Shown: positions 35,788-44,283 of the stretch, piece after piece
Numbering within the stretch: position 1 is the first letter of the stretch
How the letters are laid out: each line of letters begins with the position of its first letter
Source of the DNA: Cyclobacterium xiamenense
GTDB lineage: Bacteria; Bacteroidota; Bacteroidia; Cytophagales; Cyclobacteriaceae
Length of the DNA: 64,000 nucleotides
Direction: 5' to 3'
Assembly (NCBI RefSeq): GCF_009467825.1
Contig: NZ_WIOK01000027.1
Location: forward strand, 1-64,000
Notes under the pieces: model-generated
Databases searched by the model: none
What the model was told of the DNA's origin: nothing
The model's input: only the letters and a program-made list of their open reading frames with translations
Position numbers and translations under genes: made by a program

Positions 35788-37164
35788 ATGGCAAAACTCC
35801 TGTATACCGCTTTTCTGTTTTTCTTTGTGGGATACCTATACCCATTGTATGCAGTGGGCACCAACCCACCCGATTCGGAGCGGGAAAAACAAGAACTGGA
35901 CTGGATGATTGATCACCTGTTTTCGATCACCGAAGTGATGGTCAACGACGTGGCCAGCCCTCCAGGTGCGGCACGTTTCTACAGCTATAGTTTATTGGCG
36001 GCGCATTTGGCTTTCCAACAAGGGCAGGATTTCGCCGCCGATCCATTGCTTAGTCAATTAAAAGGCCCCTTTCCTAATTCCCTGCCAACGCTTCCTTCGG
36101 AAAAGGAGCAAAGCAATACTTCTTTTTCTGCCCAATATGCCATGTTGGAAGTGGGTAAGCGGCTTATGCCTTCTGGGAAAAAATTGCAGGAAGCCCAGGA
36201 AAAACTACAAAAACAATACCTAAGCAACCGATACCTCAAAAAAAGGGACATGGCCGAATTAGTCGTCTACGGGGAGCAGCTGGCCCAGTGGGTAATTGAC
36301 TACGCCGCCGAAGATGGCTACCGTTTTCTCAGCACCCTGAAGCGCTACAGTCCTTCCGGAGAGGAAGGAAAGTGGTACCCTACCCCGCCGGCCTACATGG
36401 CTGCCATCGATCCGGAGTGGCGGACTATTCGCCCTTTCTTCCTGGATAAAGCCAGTGACTTTGCTCCACCTCCTCCTGCCCCTTTTTCCTTGGAGCCCGG
36501 AAGCAGTTTTTACGAACAATTGCATGAGATTTATCGGGTCACCGGGGACTTGGACGAAGAACAGCAATTGATTGCGAACTTCTGGGACTGCAACCCTTTC
36601 AATGTAACCTACAGTGGCCACATGGCAATTGGCCTAAAAAAAATAACCCCCGGCGGCCATTGGATCGGCATTACGGGAATCGCCTGTAAAGATGCCGAAT
36701 TGAACGTAAAACAAAGTATCTACATTCACTCCCTCGTTGCCATGAGCCTGCACGATGCATTTATTAGTTGCTGGGATGAGAAGTACCGCAGTGATCGGAT
36801 TCGGCCCCTTACGGCCATTAACGAACACATTGACGACACCTGGCGACCACAGCTGCAGACACCTCCTTTTCCTGAATACACCAGCGGGCACAGCGTTATT
36901 TCCCGAACAAGCGCGATCATTCTTACGGATTTTTTTGGCGAGGGGTTCGAATTCATCGATACTTCGGAAGTGTTTTTTGGACTACCTGAACGCGCCTTTG
37001 ACTCCTTCCTTCAGGCATCAGACGAAGCGGCGATTTCCAGACTCTACGGGGGGATACACTTTCGGGATGCCATCGAGGAAGGTACAAAGCAAGGCGATGC
37101 AATTGCCCAATATATTCTGAAAAAAGTCAATTCCCCCAAAGAAATGTTGCTATCCAACGAATAG
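35788..37164 (+). CDS. Vanadium-dependent haloperoxidase / PAP2-like secreted protein
   Basis: A 458-residue protein with an N-terminal signal peptide (MAKLLYTAFLFFFVGYLYP). The vanadate/phosphate site of the superfamily is complete. The first motif is in EKYRSDRIRPLTAIN (Lys and Arg), the second is PPFPEYTSGHSVIS (Ser-Gly-His), and the third is YGGIHFRDAIEEG (Arg/His). This three-part pattern and the length fit bacterial haloperoxidase-like proteins rather than the shorter lipid phosphatases. It would act in the periplasm or outside. Whether it binds vanadate (halide oxidation) or works as an acid phosphatase cannot be decided from sequence. It has its own promoter. Confidence 0.88.
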   Translation: MAKLLYTAFLFFFVGYLYPLYAVGTNPPDSEREKQELDWMIDHLFSITEVMVNDVASPPGAARFYSYSLLAAHLAFQQGQDFAADPLLSQLKGPFPNSLPTLPSEKEQSNTSFSAQYAMLEVGKRLMPSGKKLQEAQEKLQKQYLSNRYLKKRDMAELVVYGEQLAQWVIDYAAEDGYRFLSTLKRYSPSGEEGKWYPTPPAYMAAIDPEWRTIRPFFLDKASDFAPPPPAPFSLEPGSSFYEQLHEIYRVTGDLDEEQQLIANFWDCNPFNVTYSGHMAIGLKKITPGGHWIGITGIACKDAELNVKQSIYIHSLVAMSLHDAFISCWDEKYRSDRIRPLTAINEHIDDTWRPQLQTPPFPEYTSGHSVISRTSAIILTDFFGEGFEFIDTSEVFFGLPERAFDSFLQASDEAAISRLYGGIHFRDAIEEGTKQGDAIAQYILKKVNSPKEMLLSNE

Positions 37165-37250
37165 TGAAAATTTTCAAACATATTTTTTCGTCTTTTGTAA
37201 GAGAAATTTGATTTTTTTCTATATTCATGAAAAATCCATTTTGCTTCATG

Positions 37251-37468
37251 AAATCGAGCCTACCTACCGGATAGACATGCACGACGAGAACCTCACACAG
37301 TGAGGTGATTATCGTAGCGAGATTCCATCTGACGTATGAAAATCAAATTATAAACAGATAAAATCGAGCCTGCCTTCCGGACAAGCAGGCATGACGTAGA
37401 CGACACACAGAGGGATGATTATCATTGCGAGATTCCATGTGCCCATTAAAAATCAATTATAAACACAT
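37251..37468. repeat. Imperfect tandem duplication, period 110 bases
   Basis: Two copies of a 110-base unit (37251-37360 and 37361-37468) stand head to tail. Shared blocks include AAATCGAGCC, TTCCGGA-like segments, GATGATTATC/GTGATTATCG, GCGAGATTCCAT and AATCAA-TTATAAACA. The second copy ends on the start codon of the amine oxidase gene. GC-rich segments such as GCCTGCCTTCCGGACAAGC form small hairpins. Confidence 0.85.
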
Positions 37469-38831
37469 GAAAAGACGAGATTTCCTGCAGGCGACTGCCC
37501 TATTGGGTGGTGCGCTTACCCTTCCCACAAAAGGATACCCCACCTTTTTGCCGGCTAAGAAACCCAAACACGTATTGATTATTGGCGCCGGATTTTCCGG
37601 GCTTGCCGCTGCTTACAAACTCAAAAAGGCCGGCGTAAAAACGACCGTTTTGGAAGCCAGAAACCGGGTGGGTGGACGCGTGTTTTCCCACCAACCGATA
37701 AAAGGAGAATCCCAAACCATCGAATTGGGAGCAGAATGGGTAGGTGCGTCTCACGAACGGGTGATTGAGTTGTGCAAGGAATTTGATCTGGCGCTCTTTG
37801 ATAACCGTTTTGAAACCGACTTGATTTACCGCGGAAATCACAGCAAAGCGGGCACCTGGCAACTCTCCCCGGAGATGGAGGCGTTTTGGGATCAAAAAAC
37901 GAAGTACTGGGAAAAACTCAGCGCGAAGGAAAAACAAAAATTAGACCGGATGGACTGGTGGCGATTTTTATCCAGAAAGGGATTTACGGACCGCGATATT
38001 GACATTCGCGAACTCCTGGATAGCACCGATTTTGGGGAGTCGATCCGTAAGGTTTCTAGCTTTGGTGCCTTGGCTGAATATGCCGAAAGCAGCGAAAAAA
38101 ATGAAATGGACTTCAAAATACGCGGGGGAAACGACCTGCTGGCGAAAAAAATGGCCGAGGCCCTCGGAGAAGCATCCCTGCAACTGGGCCGAAAAGTCAC
38201 CCGGGTGGAGCAGTCCAAAGAAGGAGTGACCGTGCGCTGTACCAATGGAGAAGTGTATCAAGCAGACCAACTCATTTGTACCGCTCCTACCTACATGGTG
38301 CTAAAAATTGACTGGCAACCCGGCTTGCCCATCGCCATGTCGGATGCCTTGCATGCACTTCAATACGCTCGGATTGGAAAATTCCCAATCGTTTTTTCGG
38401 AGCGCTTCTGGGGCAGGGAAGACTTCGATTGCGTCACCGACGGGGTAGGTCATTACTTCTATCACGGTACAAAGGACCAACCCGGTAAAAAAGGGGTATT
38501 GGTAGCCTATGCCGTGGGCGACAAAGCAGAGGTCTTGCACGCGCAGCCAAAAGCCGCCCGCCTCCAATTGATTCTCGATACCCTGCGTCCCGCTTTTGGT
38601 GATCTCCGTTCTCTGGTATCCGGAGAAACCAGTTATTACTGGGGCAAAGACGAGTACTCCTACGGCGCCTATGCCCAATACGGAATCGGCCAATGGTTTA
38701 ATGTGATGCCGGTGTTAAAAAAACCGTTCCAATTGGTGCATTTTGCTGGCGAACACCTGGCCGACTGGCAGGGCTTTATGGAAGGTGCCATAAATTCCGG
38801 AGAGGAAGTAGTGGAACAGATGCTTTCCTGA
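37467..38831 (+). CDS. Flavin-containing amine oxidase with Tat signal
   Basis: A 454-residue FAD-dependent amine oxidase of the monoamine oxidase family. The twin-arginine signal MKRRDFLQATALLGGALTLP indicates export in folded form. The FAD-binding Rossmann motif is VLIIGAGFSGLAAAYKL with EARNRVGGR, and the C-terminal flavin segment is VHFAGEHLADWQGFMEGAI. The longer in-frame start at 37425 would place 14 residues ahead of the signal and is rejected. The start codon is created inside the second copy of a 110-base tandem repeat. Likely substrates are primary or polyamines, or an amino acid. It is convergent with the DUF1349 gene 1 base away. Confidence 0.92.
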   Translation: MKRRDFLQATALLGGALTLPTKGYPTFLPAKKPKHVLIIGAGFSGLAAAYKLKKAGVKTTVLEARNRVGGRVFSHQPIKGESQTIELGAEWVGASHERVIELCKEFDLALFDNRFETDLIYRGNHSKAGTWQLSPEMEAFWDQKTKYWEKLSAKEKQKLDRMDWWRFLSRKGFTDRDIDIRELLDSTDFGESIRKVSSFGALAEYAESSEKNEMDFKIRGGNDLLAKKMAEALGEASLQLGRKVTRVEQSKEGVTVRCTNGEVYQADQLICTAPTYMVLKIDWQPGLPIAMSDALHALQYARIGKFPIVFSERFWGREDFDCVTDGVGHYFYHGTKDQPGKKGVLVAYAVGDKAEVLHAQPKAARLQLILDTLRPAFGDLRSLVSGETSYYWGKDEYSYGAYAQYGIGQWFNVMPVLKKPFQLVHFAGEHLADWQGFMEGAINSGEEVVEQMLS

Positions 38832-38832
38832 G

Positions 38833-39393
38833 TTACCCCTCGGGAAATGACGGAGGGTCAAAGCTAACTTCAAAACCCCTCCCTTTTGGAGAGGCAGCCA
38901 TTGGACCTACCTGCAGGGATGTTGCCGGAGGAAAATACGCCACGCGCAACATTTCAAAACGGAGGGCATCGGTGCTGTACGATAGCTCTACGTGATCCCT
39001 GCCTCGCCGGGCCCTGATCCAAAAGTTAGCTGGCGTTTCCGGTAAATCCCGGATGGACCAGTCAGAAAAATCCCGGGTCACCACCACACTTGCCTTTGGT
39101 AGCCCATCTACCCATTCGATTCCAGCCTTTATCCAGTTGGTTTCGTTCACACGCAACATCAGGCCTGCCTGGTCGTACAGATCCCGGTAGGTACCGGAAA
39201 ATCGCAGCAATACATCGAAGGTTCCCGGTACCTCCCGGAAAAAGAAATGACCGTTGTCCTGAATAAAATCATGCTCGGTAACGCGCCAGAAATCGGTCTC
39301 CCCGTCGGTTAGCAATCGAAGCGAATTTTGTTCGAATGACCAACTCCCTGGTTCGTTCATCCATCGAAATCCCTCCCAATAATTTTCAGCCAT
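38833..39393 (-). CDS. DUF1349 domain protein (concanavalin-like fold)
   Basis: A 186-residue protein matching the DUF1349/YesU family, a beta-sandwich of the concanavalin A-like glucanase type. Typical segments are GFRWMNEPGSWSF, FFFREVPGTFDVLLRFSGTY, YDQAGLMLRVNETNWIKAGIE and FWIRARRGRDHVELSYSTD. No signal peptide is present, so it is probably cytosolic. Such proteins often stand next to carbohydrate genes, but no enzymatic residues are recognised. It ends one base from the convergent amine oxidase gene. Confidence 0.88.
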   Translation of the reverse strand: MAENYWEGFRWMNEPGSWSFEQNSLRLLTDGETDFWRVTEHDFIQDNGHFFFREVPGTFDVLLRFSGTYRDLYDQAGLMLRVNETNWIKAGIEWVDGLPKASVVVTRDFSDWSIRDLPETPANFWIRARRGRDHVELSYSTDALRFEMLRVAYFPPATSLQVGPMAASPKGRGFEVSFDPPSFPEG

Positions 39394-39443
39394 GTGTATG
39401 TGACGTTAACGTAACTGAGCGCACCCGCTTAAAATCGATCGGG

Positions 39444-40157
39444 TCACTGCTTGGTTAAAGTTACCTTGATTTCCTGGTAGTACAAAACGGTTTTCCCTTC
39501 AAACCCCGAATCCGTACCCACAATTAACCAGAGCTTGCCTTCAGAATCAGCCAACACCTCCTGAGGACGATTACGATTGTCGCGCTGAATGATTTCGTAA
39601 ACGAACGCATCTCCAGCGATACCAATGGTACCCAACCCATACATGTCCTCCCCATCCTGGGATTGATTTCCCTTATTGATATTCATTCGATAGTAGGTAG
39701 TGCTCGCTTCCTCCACCGGCTCCGGCATGGGTTCCTGGTTGACGGCTCCGGCTTTCAAAAACACCGATCCGCCAGGACTTCCGCCAATCCCAATCGAATT
39801 TTCCGGATAGCTGGAGGCCAGTCGCAGCTCAAATACCGCCCGGTAGCTGGCTCCCGGGTCCAATCCGGAAATCTCCTTCTTTAAAAACATAAACAAATCA
39901 TCGCTCCGATTATGTCCCTGAATCCGAATGGCCGGATCGGTTTTCCCGGTCTCTTCGGGCAGCTTATCGAGCGCAACGTCCAGTTCGTAACTGTCCAAAC
40001 CATCCACCGGCAAATCTGCAAATCCCCCCTCCCATCCTTGCATGCCGGCTTCAAAATTATCGGCTATCACGCGTGCTTCCACCCCTGGATCGGGATCCTC
40101 TCCCACGCAGCTGACTACTGCCAGCAGTATCAGACAGGCCGCTAGTGGACGTACCAT
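39444..40157 (-). CDS. Lipoprotein of unknown function
   Basis: A predicted lipoprotein of 237 residues. From the chosen start the signal MVRPLAACLILLAVVSC places the lipidated Cys at 17. An upstream ATG at 40193 would add 12 basic residues and overlap the next gene by 4 bases, so both starts are possible. The mature part is beta-rich with FEAGMQGWEGGFADLP near the start, which resembles carbohydrate-binding or jelly-roll domains found in surface proteins. No family is recognised with confidence. It follows a second lipoprotein gene on the same strand and is probably co-transcribed with it. Confidence 0.75.
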   Translation of the reverse strand: MVRPLAACLILLAVVSCVGEDPDPGVEARVIADNFEAGMQGWEGGFADLPVDGLDSYELDVALDKLPEETGKTDPAIRIQGHNRSDDLFMFLKKEISGLDPGASYRAVFELRLASSYPENSIGIGGSPGGSVFLKAGAVNQEPMPEPVEEASTTYYRMNINKGNQSQDGEDMYGLGTIGIAGDAFVYEIIQRDNRNRPQEVLADSEGKLWLIVGTDSGFEGKTVLYYQEIKVTLTKQ

Positions 40158-40189
40158 TGATTTTCGATTGATTTTTTGTTTTCTTGGTT

Positions 40190-40639
40190 TCATAGATACA
40201 TCGGTTTAAATCGCATTTCTATTTTTTCTCCGCGCAATCGCAAGTGACTTTTTTCCAGGAACCCCTTAGAAACAGCCTGCAAGGCTTCCACCAATGCATG
40301 CGAATAATCGCTCGCACAACATCCGTTTTTTACCCAGGCGAGTTCCCGAAACTGCATGCTATTGCGCTCCAGATCGTAAGCATACCGTCCATGGACCAGT
40401 GCGCCATCGAGACGAAACAAAAACGTGGAATCGTTGAGAAACTCCAGTGCGTAGCTGGGCCTTTTCAATAGCTCGCCGGCCGGGCTTTCCGGTTGGTAGG
40501 GCTGCAATCGCCAGGTGGAAGCCGCAAGGGAAACGCGCGGTACAGGGGCCGCCTGATGAGATTCCACACAGGCAAGCGTACCGGCACCCGCGAGTAAAAT
40601 CCAAAGGAAGGGAATGTATGTTTTCTTTGCTGCCGTCAT
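40190..40639 (-). CDS. META/HslJ-like small lipoprotein
   Basis: A predicted lipoprotein of about 149 residues with the signal ILLAGAGTLAC (lipid Cys at residue 24 from the chosen ATG). The mature part resembles the META/HslJ beta fold: STWRLQP near the start, LEFLNDSTFLFRLDGALVHGRYAYD in the middle (residue 54 onwards) and a Cys pair in KNGCCASDY followed by ALVEALQAVSKGF. The function of such proteins is mostly unknown. An upstream start at 40678 would place 13 residues before the signal and is less likely. It precedes the other lipoprotein gene on the same strand. Confidence 0.7.
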   Translation of the reverse strand: MTAAKKTYIPFLWILLAGAGTLACVESHQAAPVPRVSLAASTWRLQPYQPESPAGELLKRPSYALEFLNDSTFLFRLDGALVHGRYAYDLERNSMQFRELAWVKNGCCASDYSHALVEALQAVSKGFLEKSHLRLRGEKIEMRFKPMYL

Positions 40640-41064
40640 CCTGTCCGAATAGTATCCGCGTGTTACCTGAGGTTCCATTTTTGCACCTCACATCGACTTT
40701 CGTCAGTCGGAGGCGGGAAAAGTGCCTTTTAGCTTCTCACAAAGCCTTTCCACGGTCTCCTTTACTAGGTAGGACGCAAGAATCGATCCATTTGCTACAT
40801 TCGCCGCTGGCATGATTTTGGCACTAGTCGCCGGTACAACTAAAAAGCCTGAAAATGATGCGTATCAACCAAGCAATTGTGACGCCATTCCTTCCGCATT
40901 TCTCGGGAGATGGGGTCGATAAAGGATCCAATAGGGAAACTCCGGATACTGAGGGAGAAGGGCCCCGTCCTCCCCGGAGAAACGAATATCCCGAGCAGAA
41001 AGAGGAGAAGCGCAAGCAACCAAAAAAAGAAAAAAAGAAGTGAATGGAGAATCCGTTTTTACGA
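40640..41064. other. Non-coding gap between lipoprotein and phosphoesterase genes
   Basis: About 420 bases without a convincing gene. A purine-rich segment on the plus strand (about 40960-41042) gives short frames full of Lys and Glu that look like base composition rather than coding. No clear hairpin with a T tract was found. Confidence 0.5.
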
Positions 41065-42150
41065 TCAGGGGTCCAAACGAAAGGTAAACGTCTCATACGC
41101 TCCGGTACCCCAGGCCAAATGCCGGGTAGCGGGAGAAATGGCAAACAGCGGAGAAAAGGTTTTGACCGTCACTTCCAGACCGTTGAACTCAAGTAGCCGC
41201 AACCAGCCGTCCCCACCGTTGCCGTGCCATCCCCCACCGAGGGCCTGGGCATTGAAGGTCATTTGATGAACTTTTCTACCTGCGGCATTGGTATCGGTCC
41301 GGAAGCCCACATGCCCCTCGGGGTTGTCTGGGTCTCCGATATGACCGGAAAATACCAATTCGATATTCTTAGACGGTTTTACCAATTTCTCCCAGACCGC
41401 TTTCCCGTAGTTTCGATCGCTGATCGGGTAAGCCTCCGTTTCGATGAACTCGCTGTTTCGGTCCAGGTAGCTGTGATTCAATAAAATTACCCGGTGGTCG
41501 GCATACGCTTCCCGGCTTATCAATTCTCTGGCCCATTCCAGGCTCGCATCCCTTGGTGCAAACTCAATAACCAGGATCAGAAATTTGTCTCCGTCGGGCG
41601 ATTCAAACTCGTAACTCGCATTGAGTAAGGTGGGCATTCCCTGCGCATCCAATCCATGATCCCGAAGCATCCCTCGCGTAAAGCGGTTTTTTTCAATCGG
41701 AAAATACCGATCGTAATAGCTGACCCTGTTTTCGACGTTTTTTATTCCAAAATCATGATTACCAGTCGTGGCAATAAACGGTACCTGCTGATCAAATTTC
41801 CCCATAGACCGGGAAACGGCCTCCCATTGTTCCCTTCCCGTTTGGTCAGCGATGATGCCGTCCGGAATTTGCAGGGCATTGTGTTCCACCAGATCGCCCA
41901 CATGCAACACCAGTTCGACCTGCAGGGGCTCGATCTGATCCAACACCCAATGAACCATTAGGTCCAAAATGGGTTGGTTACGCTGAAATTTCACATAGGA
42001 TTGTGTATCGGGAAAAAGCACCAATGTCCAGGCGTCTTCGTCTTCCAGTGATGGGGATTGAAACGGTTTTTCTTGCGTCTGCGCAAGTGCATTTCCACCA
42101 CTAAAGGCGAGTAATAGTACGAAAAGCAAGCGAAAGGCAGCCCTGTTCAT
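41065..42150 (-). CDS. Secreted metallophosphoesterase (calcineurin-like)
   Basis: A 361-residue protein with a cleavable signal peptide (MNRAAFRLLFVLLLAFSGGN, cut near ALAQ). The metal-binding motifs of the calcineurin-like family occur in order: LFPDTQSY, HVGDLVEHN, TTGNHDFG, LLNHSYL and FSGHIGDPD. The first motif has Gln where many members have His, which is common in this PDTQ-type branch. It acts in the periplasm or outside on a phosphoester that is unknown. It lies downstream of the phosphohexomutase-like gene on the same strand with a 37-base gap. Confidence 0.92.
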   Translation of the reverse strand: MNRAAFRLLFVLLLAFSGGNALAQTQEKPFQSPSLEDEDAWTLVLFPDTQSYVKFQRNQPILDLMVHWVLDQIEPLQVELVLHVGDLVEHNALQIPDGIIADQTGREQWEAVSRSMGKFDQQVPFIATTGNHDFGIKNVENRVSYYDRYFPIEKNRFTRGMLRDHGLDAQGMPTLLNASYEFESPDGDKFLILVIEFAPRDASLEWARELISREAYADHRVILLNHSYLDRNSEFIETEAYPISDRNYGKAVWEKLVKPSKNIELVFSGHIGDPDNPEGHVGFRTDTNAAGRKVHQMTFNAQALGGGWHGNGGDGWLRLLEFNGLEVTVKTFSPLFAISPATRHLAWGTGAYETFTFRLDP

Positions 42151-42187
42151 GATGAATATCTTGTTGGATGGATGTAGAAAAAGCCGA

Positions 42188-43234
42188 TCAGTTCACATTG
42201 ATGACCATTTTGCCCAAAGATACAACAATTTTCAATAAGCGATCGTGGATGTTTTTTCGCGAGGTAGCGAAGGACTCCTTGTTGTAACAGTCCGTAAAAT
42301 CACTCAAATGCAAAAACAATTTTTCACCTCCCTGGCTCAGTTCCACCGTGATTTTAAGGCCGCTGCTGTACTCCAATTGGACAATGTCCACCTGCCGAAG
42401 TTCTGGTTCACTTTTTCTTCCGGTAAGCTTGTTGAAAAAAAGTTGTTTTTTGTAATCGGAAATACTGACCAATTCCTCGTGCATGGCATCGGAAGGCGGC
42501 TTGCTGCGAAAGCGGTCGAAAATCTTCTTGTTCTCCCCTTCCGAGCTGATATTAAACGTCTTTTCTCCGTATAATTTGTAGCGAATTTGCAGGTCTACAT
42601 GAAAGTCGAACAAGCTTTTTTCTTGCTGCTTTATTTTCTTTACCAGGGAATAAATGAGCCCCAGTTGCTTTTCCACATTCTTTTCCTTCTCCAGGTCCAT
42701 CAGCACGTGGTTGCGCTCGTCAAATGCCAGAAACTCGGCAAAATCCTCCGCTGTATCCAACACCCGTTCGCGTAGGTCTTCGAATCCGGCGTGGGACTCC
42801 TTGTAGGCACCGTTATTTTTCGTGACGATTTTATCAATTTGCTGAGACAAAACAATCCCTTTGATCACCAATTTGGTTTTATCCCGGTCAAAATCGGGGT
42901 ACTCCTCTTCGAATAAAAACGCCTGCGCCAACAATGCCGCCTGCTGATGGGCATTGAACACCAAAAATTTCCCTTCCGGATTGGGATATCCGATGATGGT
43001 TCGATCGAGGGAATGATCAAAGCCCACCACAAAATCGTAATCCAGTCCTTTGACTTTTTCCAGGGCTGGAAGCAAAAATTTGTAGTTGAGGTTTTCGTCC
43101 GGATTGTCTTCCGGAGAGTAATACAGAGCTTCGAGCTCCCAGTCACTTACCAGATTTGATCCTTTCCTGGAATCCGGTAGGTAAATCAATCCTTTGGGCA
43201 TCACATTAACTTCAACAGGCTGGTCGTTTTCCAT
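42188..43234 (-). CDS. Degenerate phosphohexomutase-like protein (probable pseudoenzyme)
   Basis: A 348-residue protein that aligns by eye with the C-terminal two thirds of alpha-D-phosphohexomutases such as PgcA. The metal loop D-x-D-x-D-R appears as DHSLDR (73-78), then FNAHQQAALLAQAFL (compare TGNQIGALLLDYL), LVIKGIVLSQQIDKI (compare VVKTIVTS) and ESHAGFEDL (compare DTLTGFKFI). The sugar loop GYEES is FDERN (171-175), KQQEKSLFD and FRSKPPSDAM follow in family order, and the phosphate loop RPSGTEPK is ELSQGGEK (298-305). Domain I with the phospho-serine is absent. The reading frame is intact and continuous, so it is not a simple pseudogene. A regulatory or structural role is likely (inference). 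Confidence 0.75.
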   Translation of the reverse strand: MENDQPVEVNVMPKGLIYLPDSRKGSNLVSDWELEALYYSPEDNPDENLNYKFLLPALEKVKGLDYDFVVGFDHSLDRTIIGYPNPEGKFLVFNAHQQAALLAQAFLFEEEYPDFDRDKTKLVIKGIVLSQQIDKIVTKNNGAYKESHAGFEDLRERVLDTAEDFAEFLAFDERNHVLMDLEKEKNVEKQLGLIYSLVKKIKQQEKSLFDFHVDLQIRYKLYGEKTFNISSEGENKKIFDRFRSKPPSDAMHEELVSISDYKKQLFFNKLTGRKSEPELRQVDIVQLEYSSGLKITVELSQGGEKLFLHLSDFTDCYNKESFATSRKNIHDRLLKIVVSLGKMVINVN

Positions 43235-43551
43235 GGGTGCGTATTTTCAAATTTGAGGATGTACTTGGTTTGTGTACATTTCCGATGAGCAAGCCCGGAT
43301 GATCAGGTAACGTATTTCCGCGTTTCCGGGCGGAAGGATTAAAGGTCAAAATTATGTTTTAAAAGACGACAAAGCAAGTCGGCAACGGAAGCATTATTAA
43401 ATAATTCTCAGATTCCTGACAAATTCCACAGCTGGTTCCATCGACTGACGAACAGCCTTCTTCTCGTTTTCCCTGTTTGCGGCCTTGAATGGGGTTTTAT
43501 TCCGTAGAGGATTTCGCTTTTCTGAAAAAGGAGTGACGAAGCCGGCTTCCC
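43235..43551. other. Gap between the sulfotransferase-like and phosphohexomutase-like genes
   Basis: About 317 bases without a gene. A palindrome TCAAATTTGA lies at 43249-43258 just before the start of the phosphohexomutase-like gene, and a TTCCGC...GCGGAA hairpin lies near 43316-43335. Neither has the features of a terminator. Confidence 0.5.
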
Positions 43552-44283
43552 TCACAGGGAAAAAACCTGCAATTTCCGGTAAATGGGTTCGCATTCGGAG
43601 AGAAGGCCGCGTAAATGCTCCGGAAATGGTTCGCTTTTTTCCGTGTAGGGCTGAAACCCGGTGGACTTGTGCACACTTGCGTACCAATAGTTTGCCCAAA
43701 CACCGTCTTCTGGAATCGGTCCGGCCTTCCAATGCATCATGTTGGGATCAAAGTCAATGCCGCAAGTTTTGCATAATTTTCGCAGCTGACCTTCCGGGTC
43801 CTGTAGAAACTTTTTTGCCTCCAGTACCACAAAAGGGAATTCATTTGTTTTCAGGTATTGCAATAGCCGCCATTGCATGGCATAGCCTATGTCTTCCATG
43901 ACCGGTTTTTCAATGATCTTGGAAAAGGACAGGAGCATCGCTTTGGGCTCCCGGGTGAGAAGGATGTTCATGCCCTGCCCCATAAACGACCAGTCCAGAT
44001 CGATCAGGTGGTGCGTCATATTTTTAAAAAAGAGCAGGGGTTTCCCACTTTTGGAAAGCATGTGCTGCACTACTTTTTGCCCATCGTTCTCCATTTTTTC
44101 CAGAATGGTAGCTGCCCCTGGATGGTAGGGGCTGGCGAGGGAACGACTGAGGTAGTGTGCATACAGGGGTTCGTCTTCCACGGCGGCATCCGCTCGCTGC
44201 GAAAAACTGTACATCAAGGCCGTAGAAATATTTCTGGGTCCCGACCATAGAAAAAGCCGCTTGACGGCAGGGGAGGTACTCAT
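43552..44283 (-). CDS. P-loop sulfotransferase-like protein
   Basis: A 243-residue protein of the sulfotransferase/P-loop class. The 5'-phosphosulfate-type loop is LFLWSGPRNISTALMYSF near the N-terminus. Further family-like segments are FFKNMTHHLIDLDWSF and NILLTREPKAMLLSFSK, the position of the 3'-phosphate loop. The start at 44283 overlaps the stop of the aminotransferase gene by 4 bases; a longer frame would run well into that gene. The close coupling to a class IV aminotransferase suggests that both act on one substrate. The true substrate and whether PAPS is used are unknown. Confidence 0.85.
   Translation of the reverse strand: MSTSPAVKRLFLWSGPRNISTALMYSFSQRADAAVEDEPLYAHYLSRSLASPYHPGAATILEKMENDGQKVVQHMLSKSGKPLLFFKNMTHHLIDLDWSFMGQGMNILLTREPKAMLLSFSKIIEKPVMEDIGYAMQWRLLQYLKTNEFPFVVLEAKKFLQDPEGQLRKLCKTCGIDFDPNMMHWKAGPIPEDGVWANYWYASVHKSTGFQPYTEKSEPFPEHLRGLLSECEPIYRKLQVFSL

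Noticed and set aside
40855-41043. A 62-codon frame ending in a run of Lys and Glu
   Set aside because: It is explained by a purine-rich segment; there is no recognisable domain and no upstream signal.
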